From Nocardia rhamnosiphila NBRC 108938 (lineage in GTDB: Bacteria; Actinomycetota; Actinomycetes; Mycobacteriales; Mycobacteriaceae), in contig NZ_JOAJ01000002.1 in the NCBI RefSeq assembly GCF_000720425.1, positions 434,001 through 498,000 on the forward strand: 64,000 bases of DNA. Direction: 5' to 3'. Both the position numbers and the translations under genes were made by a program. This document shows positions 49,001 to 57,501 of this stretch, in pieces. Within the stretch, counting starts at the first letter, position 1; every line of letters begins with the position of its first letter. The notes below the pieces were generated by a model. That model did no database searches, was not told where the DNA came from, and worked only from the letters and a program-made list of their open reading frames with translations.

Positions 49001-49644
49001 TCCTCCACGAACTCCGGCGTCTGCAGGAGCGCGTACTTCTTCTTCGCGAAGTCCGACAGGTCCTGATACAGATCCCCGAGAAACCTTGTGGACAGTGTTT
49101 CGTCCCGGAACGACCACCCCAACTCGCCCGAGTCATCGGTCTGCCGCCAGAATCCGAGCAACTGCTGTACCGCGTCCGACGAGGGCGAGATGATGTTCAA
49201 TGCCGCGTGCTCGTCCACCAGCGCCTGCGTCGCCGGGTTGTTCCGCAGCGCATCGAACGACTGCTTCAACCACTCGCGGTACGAGCAGTCCTGGTGCTCG
49301 CGATAGAAGGCGTTCTCCGCATCCACCGCACGCTGTCGAAGCAGCGGTGTCGGCCCGGCGATCCACACCGCCGTCTCACCGAGTAGCAGGTTGTCCTCGC
49401 AGAACCGGACGAATACCGAGGTGAGCAGCCAGCCGACGGCCGCCTGGGTAAGCTGATCCTCCGACCAATCCGTCCATGAGGTCGCGGTGCGCTGCTCGCT
49501 CACCGCTTTGCGGTGGGTTGAACGCCATTCTTCGAGTTGTAACGAGTCGGCATTGAGGCGCTCGCGCATATCGTCGACCAGGAGGGCCAGTTGTGGCTTG
49601 AGGGCAGCTGTCAGTTGGCTTCCGGCGATCGTGGCCAATGCCAT
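46051..49644 (-). CDS. pglX: BREX type 2 adenine-specific DNA methyltransferase PglX
   Basis: A 1197-residue N6-adenine methyltransferase. The SAM-binding motif is [16 protein letters not shown] (236-251) and the catalytic motif is [13 protein letters not shown] (NPPY at 377-380). Helical N- and C-terminal domains and a central target-recognition region follow. It methylates the host at one strand of a non-palindromic site and marks self DNA for BREX. The segment coding roughly residues 420-920 is visibly richer in A/T than its neighbours, as expected for a swappable specificity region. The ATG shares one base with the pglW stop. Confidence 0.93.
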   Translation of the reverse strand: MALATIAGSQLTAALKPQLALLVDDMRERLNADSLQLEEWRSTHRKAVSEQRTATSWTDWSEDQLTQAAVGWLLTSVFVRFCEDNLLLGETAVWIAGPTPLLRQRAVDAENAFYREHQDCSYREWLKQSFDALRNNPATQALVDEHAALNIISPSSDAVQQLLGFWRQTDDSGELGWSFRDETLSTRFLGDLYQDLSDFAKKKYALLQTPEFVEEFILDQTLEPALKDRPLEGFKLIDPTCGSGHFLLGAFTRLVEQWHRQAPGVELRARVDNALASVYGVDLNPFAVAIAKFRLIVAAMKACEEISLVHTPKFTLNLAAGDSLLHGPEQGGKEAFDFGDAAFDKDAVASGFTYSTEDARELRRILAPGQYDVVVGNPPYITVSDKALNLRYREIYHYCKGTYALTVPFMEKFFDLAKTGVRAGWTGQITSNSFMKREFGVPLIENFLARKDLRLVADTSGAYIPGHGTPTVIIAGRNAEKAHDTVRAVLGIQGEPGAPENPAKGLVWTSITEHVDEPGFEDQWVSVTDLPRDNLRKHPWSLSGGGAVDTLSAIEGAGFSTLSEHCDAVGRTTHTGLDDAFYVTPQAARTRGYTGDTVPIVLGEDLRDYAMSPDLVTIFPYNQQGLQQELDEAAAQTLWLNRTALSRRVDYQQTLTERGLRWFDHSMFFPKRYRNALGIGFAFVATHNHFVLDRGGKVFNRTAPVIKLPEGASEDDHLRLLGALNSSTACFWLKQNSHNKGSTVDNKGARTTLSEWENFYEFTGTTLKDFPLTKEAPLLRARRIDTLASQLAGHEPNSAITASGAPHATTESARNEHADVRSKLVAEQEELDWEVYRHYGLIDEDLTFPVGHAPGIALGERAFEIALARKIAAGEAESDWFTRHGSTAKSEIPTDWPAEYRELVEKRLSVIRSNPYIRLLERPQYKRRWAGDSWDAKLQRALKDWLLDKLEDQSLWFTPQGTPLPRSVGELAGHVEKDPEFIEALDLWAGQKDAPVTATLVKLLADQPVPYLAALRYKESGLRKRAEWERVWDMQRDEDAGLIKATDIPVPPKYTSADFLKTSYWSHRGKLDVPKERFIAYPDAGRDTDPTPLLGWAGWNHAQQGLALATIYAWRESEGMPLASLVPVVAGIAEVLPWVKQWHSGVDPNLGVDLAEYLSAQLAEKAAAVGAPVQDLAAWRPEKKTRGRKATAGKAGQ

Positions 49645-52600
49645 CAGGCGGGTTCCTTCACTGTCGTATCAGCGTTGTGCGCGGCCGCGCCGAGCAGCGC
49701 AGCCACCTCTCTATCGTCGATCTGCGCGAATTGTTCCGGGCTGTTGATCGGCAACCGGGTGCCGTCGACCTTCGACCCCGGACGACCACTGGCCTCGTCG
49801 CGCTGCGGCACCAATACCCACACCGCGTGCCGCGGTGGGGTGGTCAGATCGGTCCAGCTGCTCAGCACCTCAAGCTGTCCATAGGCGGCGAGCGTCGACA
49901 GATCGGTAAGAACCACCGGGCCGGGTGCGGTGTCGACGGCCTCTTTCAGCGTCGGGATCGCCTGCGCGACAAACCCTTTCAGTCCTTCGCGATCGGCGGC
50001 CGCGCCGGCGTCGGCGGCGAGGATCATATTCCAATCGATCCCCGCGGCGGTAGCCCTCGACCGAAGAGTGCTCAACAGCAGGTCGGTCACATCGATGTGG
50101 GTGGCGCCGAATTTGTCGGTCAGCACTTTCGCCATGTCATCCGAGGTGCCCAATGGGATCCCGAGCGCTCGGAACGTGCGCTCCTGTTTGCTCGCGAGGA
50201 GCAGGTATTCCACATCCGAGGTCCCGTGCTCGCGGCGCACCGGAGTAGACGGGCGAGTGTGCCGGGTCGGCACATAGGACGCCGCGGCTTGTTCCGGTGT
50301 GAACTCGTACCGGCTGAGCGTGTCGTTCCACTGCATATCCGGAACCACCGTCTGCACCAGGGCATCGAGTTCCGGACGCCGGGGCAGCGCCTTGGCCAAT
50401 GCGGGGAAACGCGCCGCGAGCCGGGATTCCAGTTCGGGGCGTCCGAACACATCGCTGGACGATATGCCGCGCAGCAGTATCCGCAGGGCTTCGTCGATCG
50501 GCATCGACCGGGCGTGCAGTTCGTCGTTGGAGGTCAACGCCACCTGTGTCGATGCCGCGGCCGCGATACGCAGGAGGGTGTGCGCGGGGATCTCCACCGC
50601 ATCGGCGGCGAGGTCCAGCAGCGCCGCCGCGGCCGCGCGCAACGCGGGTTCGCAGTCACCTGGCGACACCAACTGCGCCCCTTGTTCCGGCGCGGCGAGC
50701 ACCAGCGTCTCGGCCTCGGCCGCGAGCACGGCGGGCAGCCTGCGAGGGACACCTGGCAACGAGATCATCGCGACCGTCCCGGAACCGTGTCTGCGCACCA
50801 TGTTCACCGCGGCCGGGTCGGCGTCTTCGGTGGTGGCGTCGACCCGCGGTGGCGAAGCGAGCAGTAGCCGCAGCACGCCCAGCGCGGTGCGCTGCGGGTC
50901 AGCGGCGCCGTCAGTAGAGAGGGCGCCCGCGAGCTCGCGGGCCAGCAGGTCCGGAGTCGATACACCACCCGAGGATTCGAGCCGGACGAGCATCCGCCGA
51001 TACAGGTCGGCAATAGTGGCTTCCAGCCGTGGATTCTTCGACCACAGTTTCGGGAACTCGCCGAAGATCTGAGCAATCCGAGCCGGGGTGACGCTGGCCC
51101 GTGGCGCGAGTACCTGGTAAGTGACGAAGGGATCATCCGGGCTCTTCGCGTGAGTGCCGAGAACCAGCTCGACGACCTGCCTGCGCATCGCCGACGGCTT
51201 CGTCGCGGCGGCGAACGCGAACATCTCGGCCAGCGCCGCGAGCGAGCCGACCGTATCCGACGGCTCGGGCGCCGGCGTCGAAACTGATGCAGGCTTCTTC
51301 GTTTTCGGCGCGGGCTCGGCCGGGGCTGCGAACACCTCGACCCATGCGGCCCGCATCGCTGTCGCGGTATCGAAACGCTTACGGACATCCCGGGCCAAGG
51401 CGATTCGGAAGAACGCCGCCAACGCTTCGGCACGAGTGGAGCTCATCCCCGCCGAGGTGAAGTCTTCGGCGGTGACGGCGACATCGTCGTCGAGCACCCG
51501 CGGATCGCTCAACCCGTCGCCGTAGACAGGGGTCGCGGCGGTCGCCATCTCGTAGAGCACGACGGCGGCCGAGTATCGTTCCGCCGCCGAATCGTAGGAG
51601 GTGCGGATACCGCTGCCCAGGAACGGATCCCGATAAGGCGGGGTCCCCGCATCGACCTGCTCGACCGGAGCCCGCGACAGTGAGAAATCGAACAGCGCCA
51701 GCCGGGCCTTCGCCCGCGCTCGGCCCTCGGGTTTCGCCAGGCCGAGATTGGCCGGTTTGAGATCGCGATGGGTGATGCCCGCGGCGTCGAGCGCGACCAC
51801 CACATCGAGCAGTTCCTTACCCCAGGTGCGTAATTGCGCTTCACCGAGCGGGGTGTAGCGCACGACATCGGCGAGGGTTTGCTCGCCGCAGTTGCTCAAT
51901 AGCAGTGCCGTGCGGTTCGCCAACTCGATAGGGCCCTCGAGCAATTCGACCACGCCGGGCACCGGCGGTGACTGCCGGGCGAGTTCGGTGAGGACCTGGG
52001 CTTCGTCGTGCAGCCTCGATGTGGCCGCGTCGTCCAAGCCCACTTTCAGCACCCGCAGGTGGTCATCGTGTTCCCGGTCGGCGACCAGCACCCCGCGCGC
52101 GGTGGAACCCGCGCCCAGCACCCGCATCACCTCGAACCGGCCACCCAGCAGCGAACCGGGCGCCGGGTTCAGCGGGTCGGCCTCCGGCGCCGCCCACACG
52201 GCCAGCCGATCACGGCGGTAATCGATGAGCTCCGCGACGAACTGCTGCGCATCGAATTGCGGGCGGCCCGAGCGGCGGTCGGTCTTCATCCGCTGCGATA
52301 CCGAAGGCGCTGTTGCTTGCAGTACCAGCGCACGCAGCGTCTCATCGATGAATCCGGTGCCCGACGCCGCCAGGTCCAGACCGTGCTCCTGACGCAGGCG
52401 CTCCTGTAGTGCCGCGCGATCACGGGCCGGTGCCTGCCCGCCGGACAGCAGGTAGTAGGCGAGCGCGCCCAGTGAGAACACATCGAGAGCCAGCCGGTCC
52501 GCATCCGGCGCCCACCTGTCCTCCGGCGCCTGATACACCGCGTCGGACGGTGCGCTCCCGGGCGGCGGCGGTGTCCGCATCATCGTCGACGCCGGGGTAT

Positions 52601-53744
52601 TGCCGCCGTGCACACGGCCGGCCCAGGACCAGTCGGCCAGCCGCACCCGTACCTCACCGCGGTCGAGCGACTCGATATGGAGGAGGACCGTGCTCGGGCC
52701 CAAACCTCGATGAGCCACGTGGTTGCGGTGCGCGTAGGCGACGGCCTCGGCGATCTGGGTGAGGACCTGCAACTGTTGGTCGGCGGTGAGGATGCGGGTG
52801 GCCAGCGCCAGGTCGAGCGGCTCGTAGCCGGGAAGGTCCCGGTAGACGAGGACGGTATTGCCGTCGTCGTCCTGCACAAGATCGTGCGGGGCGACGATCG
52901 CCTCGTGCCGCAGCGACGAGAGCAGCGAGAACTCGCGTTGCATCCGGCGGTGCGCCGCGGCCCTCGCCTGCGTCGGCGTGCCTGGGTTGAAGGAGACGAC
53001 CCGCGCGCGACCCGGCTCACCGGTGCCCTTATGGGTCGCCGACCACTCCTGCCAGTCGTCACCGCTGGCCAGCGGTGTGCCCGTGATGGTCCAGGAGCCC
53101 GCGTCACGCTCGGTGCGGCGGGCGATACCCAGGTTCCGCAAGGCCAGCGCGATGATGACCGACAGGTCCTCGTCGATCCGCCGCGTATCGGTGGGCGGTT
53201 CCAGCAGACGCGTCGAGATCCCGGGCAAACCGGTCTCGTCCTCGAGACCGTCGAGACCGAACAGCCCGGATTTTGCCAGGTCGGGCATGTCGACCCGGAA
53301 GGGTGAACCGTGCAGGAACACCGACTCCTGCACGAACGGCAGCGCGCGCCGCACCTTCTCCACATTGAGCCCGTGCTCCAGCGCGACCTTGCGCGCCTCC
53401 TCCTCGATCCGCGTCGCCAGTCGCTGCGCCTTACGGCGGGTGAGTAGCAACGGAGAGCGTTGGGTGCGGGGCTTACCACCGCGTATGGTGCGAATCCAAC
53501 TCGTCTCGCTACCCCGAAGCTCCCCGGTGTAATGCTTCAGCTCCACCAGATGCAGCCGGCGCCGGCCGAGGACCAAGGCGTCGACCTCATGCCACTGGCC
53601 GTGGTTGTCCATGAACTCGAAGTTCGTCCACGCCCGGTAAGGTGATGCCTTCGGAACGACGTACCGAAGCATCGACAGACCATCCGCTTCGTGCGGAAAC
53701 GCCGACTTGGATACCTCGACCCACCGGTCGTCGTTCTGTGCCAC
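49644..53744 (-). CDS. pglW: BREX type 2 serine/threonine kinase PglW
   Basis: A 1366-residue protein and first gene of the BREX operon. Residues ~30-160 form a NERD nuclease-related domain (HEVDALVLGRRRLHLVELKH). Residues ~210-460 are a first kinase-like domain with HRGLGPSTV and LADWSWAG in place of HRD and DFG, so it is probably catalytically dead. Residues ~520-800 are a second kinase domain with VLGAGSTARG, THRDLKPANLGL and LFDFSLSR (DFS for DFG), which looks active. The remainder is helical. It starts at a GTG with AGGTGG upstream; the promoter should lie in 53745-53968. Confidence 0.92.
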   Translation of the reverse strand: MAQNDDRWVEVSKSAFPHEADGLSMLRYVVPKASPYRAWTNFEFMDNHGQWHEVDALVLGRRRLHLVELKHYTGELRGSETSWIRTIRGGKPRTQRSPLLLTRRKAQRLATRIEEEARKVALEHGLNVEKVRRALPFVQESVFLHGSPFRVDMPDLAKSGLFGLDGLEDETGLPGISTRLLEPPTDTRRIDEDLSVIIALALRNLGIARRTERDAGSWTITGTPLASGDDWQEWSATHKGTGEPGRARVVSFNPGTPTQARAAAHRRMQREFSLLSSLRHEAIVAPHDLVQDDDGNTVLVYRDLPGYEPLDLALATRILTADQQLQVLTQIAEAVAYAHRNHVAHRGLGPSTVLLHIESLDRGEVRVRLADWSWAGRVHGGNTPASTMMRTPPPPGSAPSDAVYQAPEDRWAPDADRLALDVFSLGALAYYLLSGGQAPARDRAALQERLRQEHGLDLAASGTGFIDETLRALVLQATAPSVSQRMKTDRRSGRPQFDAQQFVAELIDYRRDRLAVWAAPEADPLNPAPGSLLGGRFEVMRVLGAGSTARGVLVADREHDDHLRVLKVGLDDAATSRLHDEAQVLTELARQSPPVPGVVELLEGPIELANRTALLLSNCGEQTLADVVRYTPLGEAQLRTWGKELLDVVVALDAAGITHRDLKPANLGLAKPEGRARAKARLALFDFSLSRAPVEQVDAGTPPYRDPFLGSGIRTSYDSAAERYSAAVVLYEMATAATPVYGDGLSDPRVLDDDVAVTAEDFTSAGMSSTRAEALAAFFRIALARDVRKRFDTATAMRAAWVEVFAAPAEPAPKTKKPASVSTPAPEPSDTVGSLAALAEMFAFAAATKPSAMRRQVVELVLGTHAKSPDDPFVTYQVLAPRASVTPARIAQIFGEFPKLWSKNPRLEATIADLYRRMLVRLESSGGVSTPDLLARELAGALSTDGAADPQRTALGVLRLLLASPPRVDATTEDADPAAVNMVRRHGSGTVAMISLPGVPRRLPAVLAAEAETLVLAAPEQGAQLVSPGDCEPALRAAAAALLDLAADAVEIPAHTLLRIAAAASTQVALTSNDELHARSMPIDEALRILLRGISSSDVFGRPELESRLAARFPALAKALPRRPELDALVQTVVPDMQWNDTLSRYEFTPEQAAASYVPTRHTRPSTPVRREHGTSDVEYLLLASKQERTFRALGIPLGTSDDMAKVLTDKFGATHIDVTDLLLSTLRSRATAAGIDWNMILAADAGAAADREGLKGFVAQAIPTLKEAVDTAPGPVVLTDLSTLAAYGQLEVLSSWTDLTTPPRHAVWVLVPQRDEASGRPGSKVDGTRLPINSPEQFAQIDDREVAALLGAAAHNADTTVKEPA

Positions 53745-53968
53745 GTCACCACCTACCGCTCAGTCCCCCGCGGCCGGTTGCGGGTCGCGTGCATAGGTAG
53801 GCGACATTACCAATCGCTGGACGGCCTCGAGTATCGGCGGACCAAAATGCCTGGACACTCTAGCGAGCTGGTCACGAGCTTGCCGGGCAGGCGAACACTA
53901 GTGAATCTGTAATACACAGGTGCGGTCCCACGCCGGCCGGCGCGAGCCGGCCGTCTGACTCGAGCCGG

Positions 53969-54478
53969 TCAGCTCGCGGCCTGTGTCCTCCCCCACAGCA
54001 TCAGCGCCCAGCCGAGACAGGCGAATGCCGCCGTGCTCGTCACTGTGCGCACAATATTCCAGGCCACCCACCGCGACTCCGCGAACGCTTCCCGTACCGC
54101 TGCCGGATCGGCCAGGTCGGCGGGTGCGCCCGCAGCCTTCAACGCGTCGTTGAGCGGCAGATGCACGGCGAAGGTGATCACCACCGCCACCAGGTAGAGC
54201 AGTGCCGCGGCCGCCGCCCAGAACAGCACCGAGCGCCTGTCGCCACCGAGGTTCAGCAGCGCTGCCGCGATCGACAGGATCAAGGCGCCCAGGAAGGTGG
54301 CCAGGAACAGCGGATTGATGATCGCGCGGTCGATCGCCTGGTACGCGCCGATGAAGGTGCGGTCGTCGGTCGTCCGCAGGCCGGGCATGATCGCCACCGC
54401 GTAGATGCCGAACACTCCCGCCATCAGGCCGGTGGCCACGGTGGCCGCGATCAGTACGACGGTCCGGAATCCGTCCAT
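53969..54478 (-). CDS. DUF1772 (anthrone oxygenase-like) membrane protein
   Basis: A 169-residue integral membrane protein with four predicted hydrophobic helices: residues ~5-30, ~55-78, ~85-106 and ~140-165. It has the DUF1772 features FGIYAVAIMPGL near the first helix, 'R...NP.F...F' in DRAIINPLFLATF, and FAVHLPLNDAL between helices 3 and 4. Some relatives oxidise anthrones; most are uncharacterised. It is upstream of pglW on the same strand but separated by about 225 bases. A ~42-base relic of the same gene occurs at 56519-56560. Confidence 0.8.
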   Translation of the reverse strand: MDGFRTVVLIAATVATGLMAGVFGIYAVAIMPGLRTTDDRTFIGAYQAIDRAIINPLFLATFLGALILSIAAALLNLGGDRRSVLFWAAAAALLYLVAVVITFAVHLPLNDALKAAGAPADLADPAAVREAFAESRWVAWNIVRTVTSTAAFACLGWALMLWGRTQAAS

Positions 54479-54679
54479 CTCTTCTCACCTCGTTCGAGTA
54501 GTCCCCATTCCCGTTCGAGGCGTGCGGAGGCAGCCCTGAACAGGGCAACGGTACCGGCGGCCACCTGCACCCACCAGTGCTGAAAACGAGGGCGCTCCAG
54601 CATGGCTACGCCATCACTCCGCTCCGCAGCGAAGAGCCCGATATTCGTCGGTGAACTACCGGAAGCGAAGCCCGACCCC

Positions 54680-55745
54680 GACTCGGAACTGTCGACCGTG
54701 CGGATAGGTGTGTTTGTCTGTCACCTGTGATGTCGAAGTCGGTCCGTGCCGGTACCCATGCTCTCGCCTGGGCCGCGACGCTGGCAGGAGCTGCCGGGGT
54801 CGGGTTGCACTTCAACCGTTCGTCGGCGCAACCGCTGGTCTTGGGCGCTTCCATCGCGCCGTATCTGATGGTTTCCGCACCGGTCGCCCTGGCGGTGTGG
54901 GTGGCTCTGCGGCAGTGGCGTGGCGCGGCGGTGGCGGCTCTCGTTGCCGCCGCCGCGGCATGGACCCAGGTTCCGCTGTATCTCGGCCATCCGGGTACCG
55001 CCGACGGCCCCGAGTTGACGGTGATGCAGGCCAATCTATTGTTCGACGGAGCCGACCCTCGGGCCCTTATCCAGGAGGTGCGGGACCGGAAGGTCGGTGT
55101 GCTCACCGTCAACGAACTCACGCCGGCGGCAGTCGAGGATCTCGGCCGGGCCGGCCTCGACCAGGTATTGCCGTACCGGTACCTCTCACCCGGCCGGACC
55201 GCGGCCGGCACGGGGATCTGGAGCGCCTACCCGCTGTCGGAAACCGTCGAATACGACGGCTTCGTCCTGAACCAGCTCGCGGCGACGGCGACTATCCCCA
55301 GCGTCGGGCCGGTCACGGTGTACGCGTTCCACCCGGTGCCACCGGTTTACGGCACACAGGTCTGGGCCGATGAGTTGTCCCGGCTGCACGACATTCTCGG
55401 CCGATCGCCGGCCGACCGGCCGGTGATCGCCGGCGGCGACTTCAACGCGACCCACGACCATTCGCAATTCCGCGCGCTGATATCGGGGCGTTTCCACGAC
55501 GCGGCCGAGCAGGCGGGTGCCGGACATCTCGTCACCTACCCGACCGACAAATGGTGGCCGCCGGTGGTCGGGATCGACCACATCGTTCTCGCGGACGCTC
55601 ACTCGGTCGCGGTGGAAACCGTCGGACTACCCGGCGCGGACCATCGCGCCCTGGTCGCACGCGTCCGTCTGCCGGGTGTCCCTTGACAAGCCCCCAACAG
55701 AGACCCGGTGGCGGCGCGACGGTGCAACCTGGAACACGGCAAACC
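54680..55745 (+). repeat. Copy 1 of a direct duplication carrying the EEP gene
   Basis: This segment, including about 50 bases before and 60 bases after the EEP gene, is matched by the segment at about 59363-59765. Homology covers the leader (ACTGTCGACCGTGCGGATAG here) and the 3' flank (CAACAGAGACCCGGTGGC). Boundaries are approximate. Confidence 0.65.
54727..55686 (+). CDS. Membrane-anchored endonuclease/exonuclease/phosphatase family protein
   Basis: A 319-residue protein. Residues ~8-90 contain two to three hydrophobic segments, a membrane anchor with the catalytic domain outside or at the membrane. Residues ~98-319 are an EEP fold: VMQANLLFDGA (Asn), LTVNELTP (Glu, metal ligand), the central YAFHPVPP, VIAGGDFNATHDHSQF (Asp-x-Asn) and GIDHIVL with a final GADHRALVARV (Asp-His). 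All expected catalytic residues are there. Substrate could be nucleic acid or phospholipid. GTG at 54727 and ATG at 54730 are adjacent possible starts. A deleted copy lies at 59408. Confidence 0.82.
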   Translation: MMSKSVRAGTHALAWAATLAGAAGVGLHFNRSSAQPLVLGASIAPYLMVSAPVALAVWVALRQWRGAAVAALVAAAAAWTQVPLYLGHPGTADGPELTVMQANLLFDGADPRALIQEVRDRKVGVLTVNELTPAAVEDLGRAGLDQVLPYRYLSPGRTAAGTGIWSAYPLSETVEYDGFVLNQLAATATIPSVGPVTVYAFHPVPPVYGTQVWADELSRLHDILGRSPADRPVIAGGDFNATHDHSQFRALISGRFHDAAEQAGAGHLVTYPTDKWWPPVVGIDHIVLADAHSVAVETVGLPGADHRALVARVRLPGVP

Positions 55746-55834
55746 GTACTCACGGCCGCGCCCACCCCACCAATGCTGGAAATGATGGCTGCCACATTCT
55801 CCGGCTGCGGGCGCGCAGGCCATACGATTCAGGC

Positions 55835-56485
55835 ATGTCCTCGCCCCGGATTGAGAAGCCCGACCTCCCCGAGTACATGACCTGGTCGGAACTGGAGCGA
55901 CTGCCCGGGGAACTGGCGGATCAGATCGAGCTGTGGAACGGGCGCGTCGTGTGGGTGCGGCCTGGGCCACGCGAACACCAGAAGTTCACTCGACGACTGG
56001 TCAACGAGATCGAGCGCTGCGCGCGTGAGTACATGTCCACACGTCCCGAGCACTGCTGGGAAGTCGAGTCCGAAACCAACGTGTTCCTGGGAGCTACCGG
56101 AAAATCGGACTTCCTGGCGCCGGACTTTCTCGTGCATCGATGCATTCCGCCGTACCAGGATGTGCACGCTGCCGACACAGTGCTGGTCGGTGAAGTGCTG
56201 TCGCCGTCCAATACCCAATCCGATATCGAGGCCAAGAAGAGTCGATACGCCGCCGCGGGAATCCTCTGGTACTGGGAGGTGACTTTGCGACCGGATATCA
56301 GCGCCATCGCGACGATCCTGGCATATGGCCTGGAAACCAGGGTCGCCGAGTTACCCGAGGGCGTCCGCCCGCTGCACCGATCCGATTATCGCCTGGTGGG
56401 CGAATGGACGCACAGTGCCCCGGTGGGGGTGTCGTTCGGGTATCCGTTCCCGATCGATATCGGATGGTCGGCTCTCGCGTTCTGA
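55835..56485 (+). CDS. Uma2 family (DUF820) putative restriction endonuclease fold protein
   Basis: A 216-residue protein of the Uma2/DUF820 family, which has a PD-(D/E)xK nuclease fold. N-terminal DLPEYMTWSELERLP is followed by QIELWNGRVVWVRPG with EHQKFTRRLVNEIERC. The catalytic region is FLAPDFLV, VLVGEVLSPSN (Asp, then Glu-Val) and KKSRYAAAGILWYWEV. These proteins are common in actinomycetes and cyanobacteria, often in many copies, and their biological role is unclear. It stands alone between the EEP gene and the WXG100 locus. Confidence 0.83.
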   Translation: MSSPRIEKPDLPEYMTWSELERLPGELADQIELWNGRVVWVRPGPREHQKFTRRLVNEIERCAREYMSTRPEHCWEVESETNVFLGATGKSDFLAPDFLVHRCIPPYQDVHAADTVLVGEVLSPSNTQSDIEAKKSRYAAAGILWYWEVTLRPDISAIATILAYGLETRVAELPEGVRPLHRSDYRLVGEWTHSAPVGVSFGYPFPIDIGWSALAF

Positions 56486-56518
56486 ACAAGAGTGCGCATC
56501 GCCCGGCAGCGTCGACCG

Positions 56519-56560
56519 GCTGTCGCCGCCGAGGTTCGGCAGCGCCGCGGCGATCGACAA
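56519..56560 (-). pseudogene. Relic of a DUF1772 gene
   Basis: About 42 bases matching the middle of the DUF1772 gene at 54238-54280 in the same orientation. They encode SIAAALPNLGGDS where the intact gene has SIAAALLNLGGDR. Nothing else of the gene remains here. It marks past duplication and deletion in this segment. Confidence 0.5.
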
Positions 56561-56578
56561 ATTCGTGCGGGCTTACCT

Positions 56579-56607
56579 GTCAGCCCCGCGCACGCGGGGA
56601 TGGCCCG
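56579..56607. repeat. Solitary type I-E-like CRISPR repeat
   Basis: 29 bases from GTCAGCCCCGCGCACGCGGG to the end GATGGCCCG. Length, the GCGCACGC loop between CCCC and GGGG stems, and the GATG tail all resemble actinobacterial type I-E repeats. No second repeat occurs at about 61-base spacing on either side and no cas gene is in the window. Confidence 0.45.
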
Positions 56608-56770
56608 GATTCGGACCGGGGCCTATCCGGCTCAGCAGGTCCGCCAGGCACGGACTCTGCTGGAGCTCGATGAGAACAATCCCGATCGTGTGGGGCCGGT
56701 GCCGACCCAGGAAGTGGTCGCTGTCTGATCGGTATGTCCGGCTGGGTACAGGGAAGGCATCGTCTGCTGT

Positions 56771-57181
56771 GTGTCCGATTACGTGTTCGCCGAGGGTCCT
56801 CCGAGGGGTGTCGACGCCGGGGTAAAGTGGGCCGATCGTCGCAAGGTGTGGGGGTGGAATATTTCCGAATCCGAGGACTCGGGTCCTGTACTCCAGGTGG
56901 TTCCCGACGAGGTGGCCGACGCGGGCCAGTTCGTGCAGCAAACCGCGGACGCACTGGTCAACGCATTGAGTTCACTCGACATGGATATCGACGGTCTGTT
57001 CGAGGTATGGAAGGGTGTTTCGGCCACTTCCTATCGGGCAGGCTGGCAGGAGACCAAGCAGGGGGCGATCACAGTGCTGGAAGCCTTGGCTGATATCGCG
57101 GAGTTGCTCGGGGTAAACAGTCGCACCTACGTCGAGCAGGACGACAGCAACTCGCAGAGCTATGGCTCGCTGAACATCTGA
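56771..57181 (+). CDS. WXG100-like ESX protein, 136 aa
   Basis: A 136-residue protein with a ~45-residue N-terminal extension followed by a WXG100-type helical hairpin: QFVQQTADALVNALSSLD on helix 1, and the turn region LFEVWKGVSATSYRAGWQE with the W-x-G motif, then helix 2. WXG100 proteins pair as heterodimers and are exported by type VII (ESX) machinery. It starts with GTG and is followed 23 bases later by a second WXG100 gene, its probable partner. Confidence 0.7.
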   Translation: MSDYVFAEGPPRGVDAGVKWADRRKVWGWNISESEDSGPVLQVVPDEVADAGQFVQQTADALVNALSSLDMDIDGLFEVWKGVSATSYRAGWQETKQGAITVLEALADIAELLGVNSRTYVEQDDSNSQSYGSLNI

Positions 57182-57204
57182 GTCGGCGACAGAAGGGGAC
57201 AAGG

Positions 57205-57501
57205 TTGGACGAGAAAGCATTTCAGGTCGATCTGGCCGAGCTGGAGAACATCACCTCGCGTGTGGGAAACTTCGTCGGATTCTTGGCCGACAGTCTCACC
57301 GGCCTGGAGCAGCGGATGACGGTCCTACATCAGACCTGGAGCGGTGACGCGGCGATCGCGCAGACCGATGCGTTCCGGCAATGGGCGGCGGGAGCGACCG
57401 ACGTCGCCGAGGGAATAGACATCATGCGGCAGGCGGCCGTAGCCGCGCGAGACCGGTATACCGCCGCGATCGAGGCGAACCGTCAGATGTTCGGGCGATG
57501 A
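57205..57501 (+). CDS. WXG100 family protein, 98 aa
   Basis: A 98-residue classical WXG100 protein: helix 1 ELENITSRVGNFVGFLADSL, turn LHQTWSGDAA containing W-S-G, then helix 2 up to RQMFGR. The TTG start is supported by AAGGGGACAAGG upstream. The stop overlaps the start of the toxin gene as ATGA, so the carrier and the toxin are co-translated. Function: chaperone and export partner of the following ESX toxin. Confidence 0.82.
   Translation: MDEKAFQVDLAELENITSRVGNFVGFLADSLTGLEQRMTVLHQTWSGDAAIAQTDAFRQWAAGATDVAEGIDIMRQAAVAARDRYTAAIEANRQMFGR

Noticed and set aside
56492..56728. 78-codon plus-strand frame ending TLLELDENNPDRVGPVPTQE
   Set aside because: The 3' end looks protein-like, perhaps the tail of a lost DNA-binding protein, but the 5' end runs through the DUF1772 relic and the CRISPR-like repeat, so no gene can be supported.
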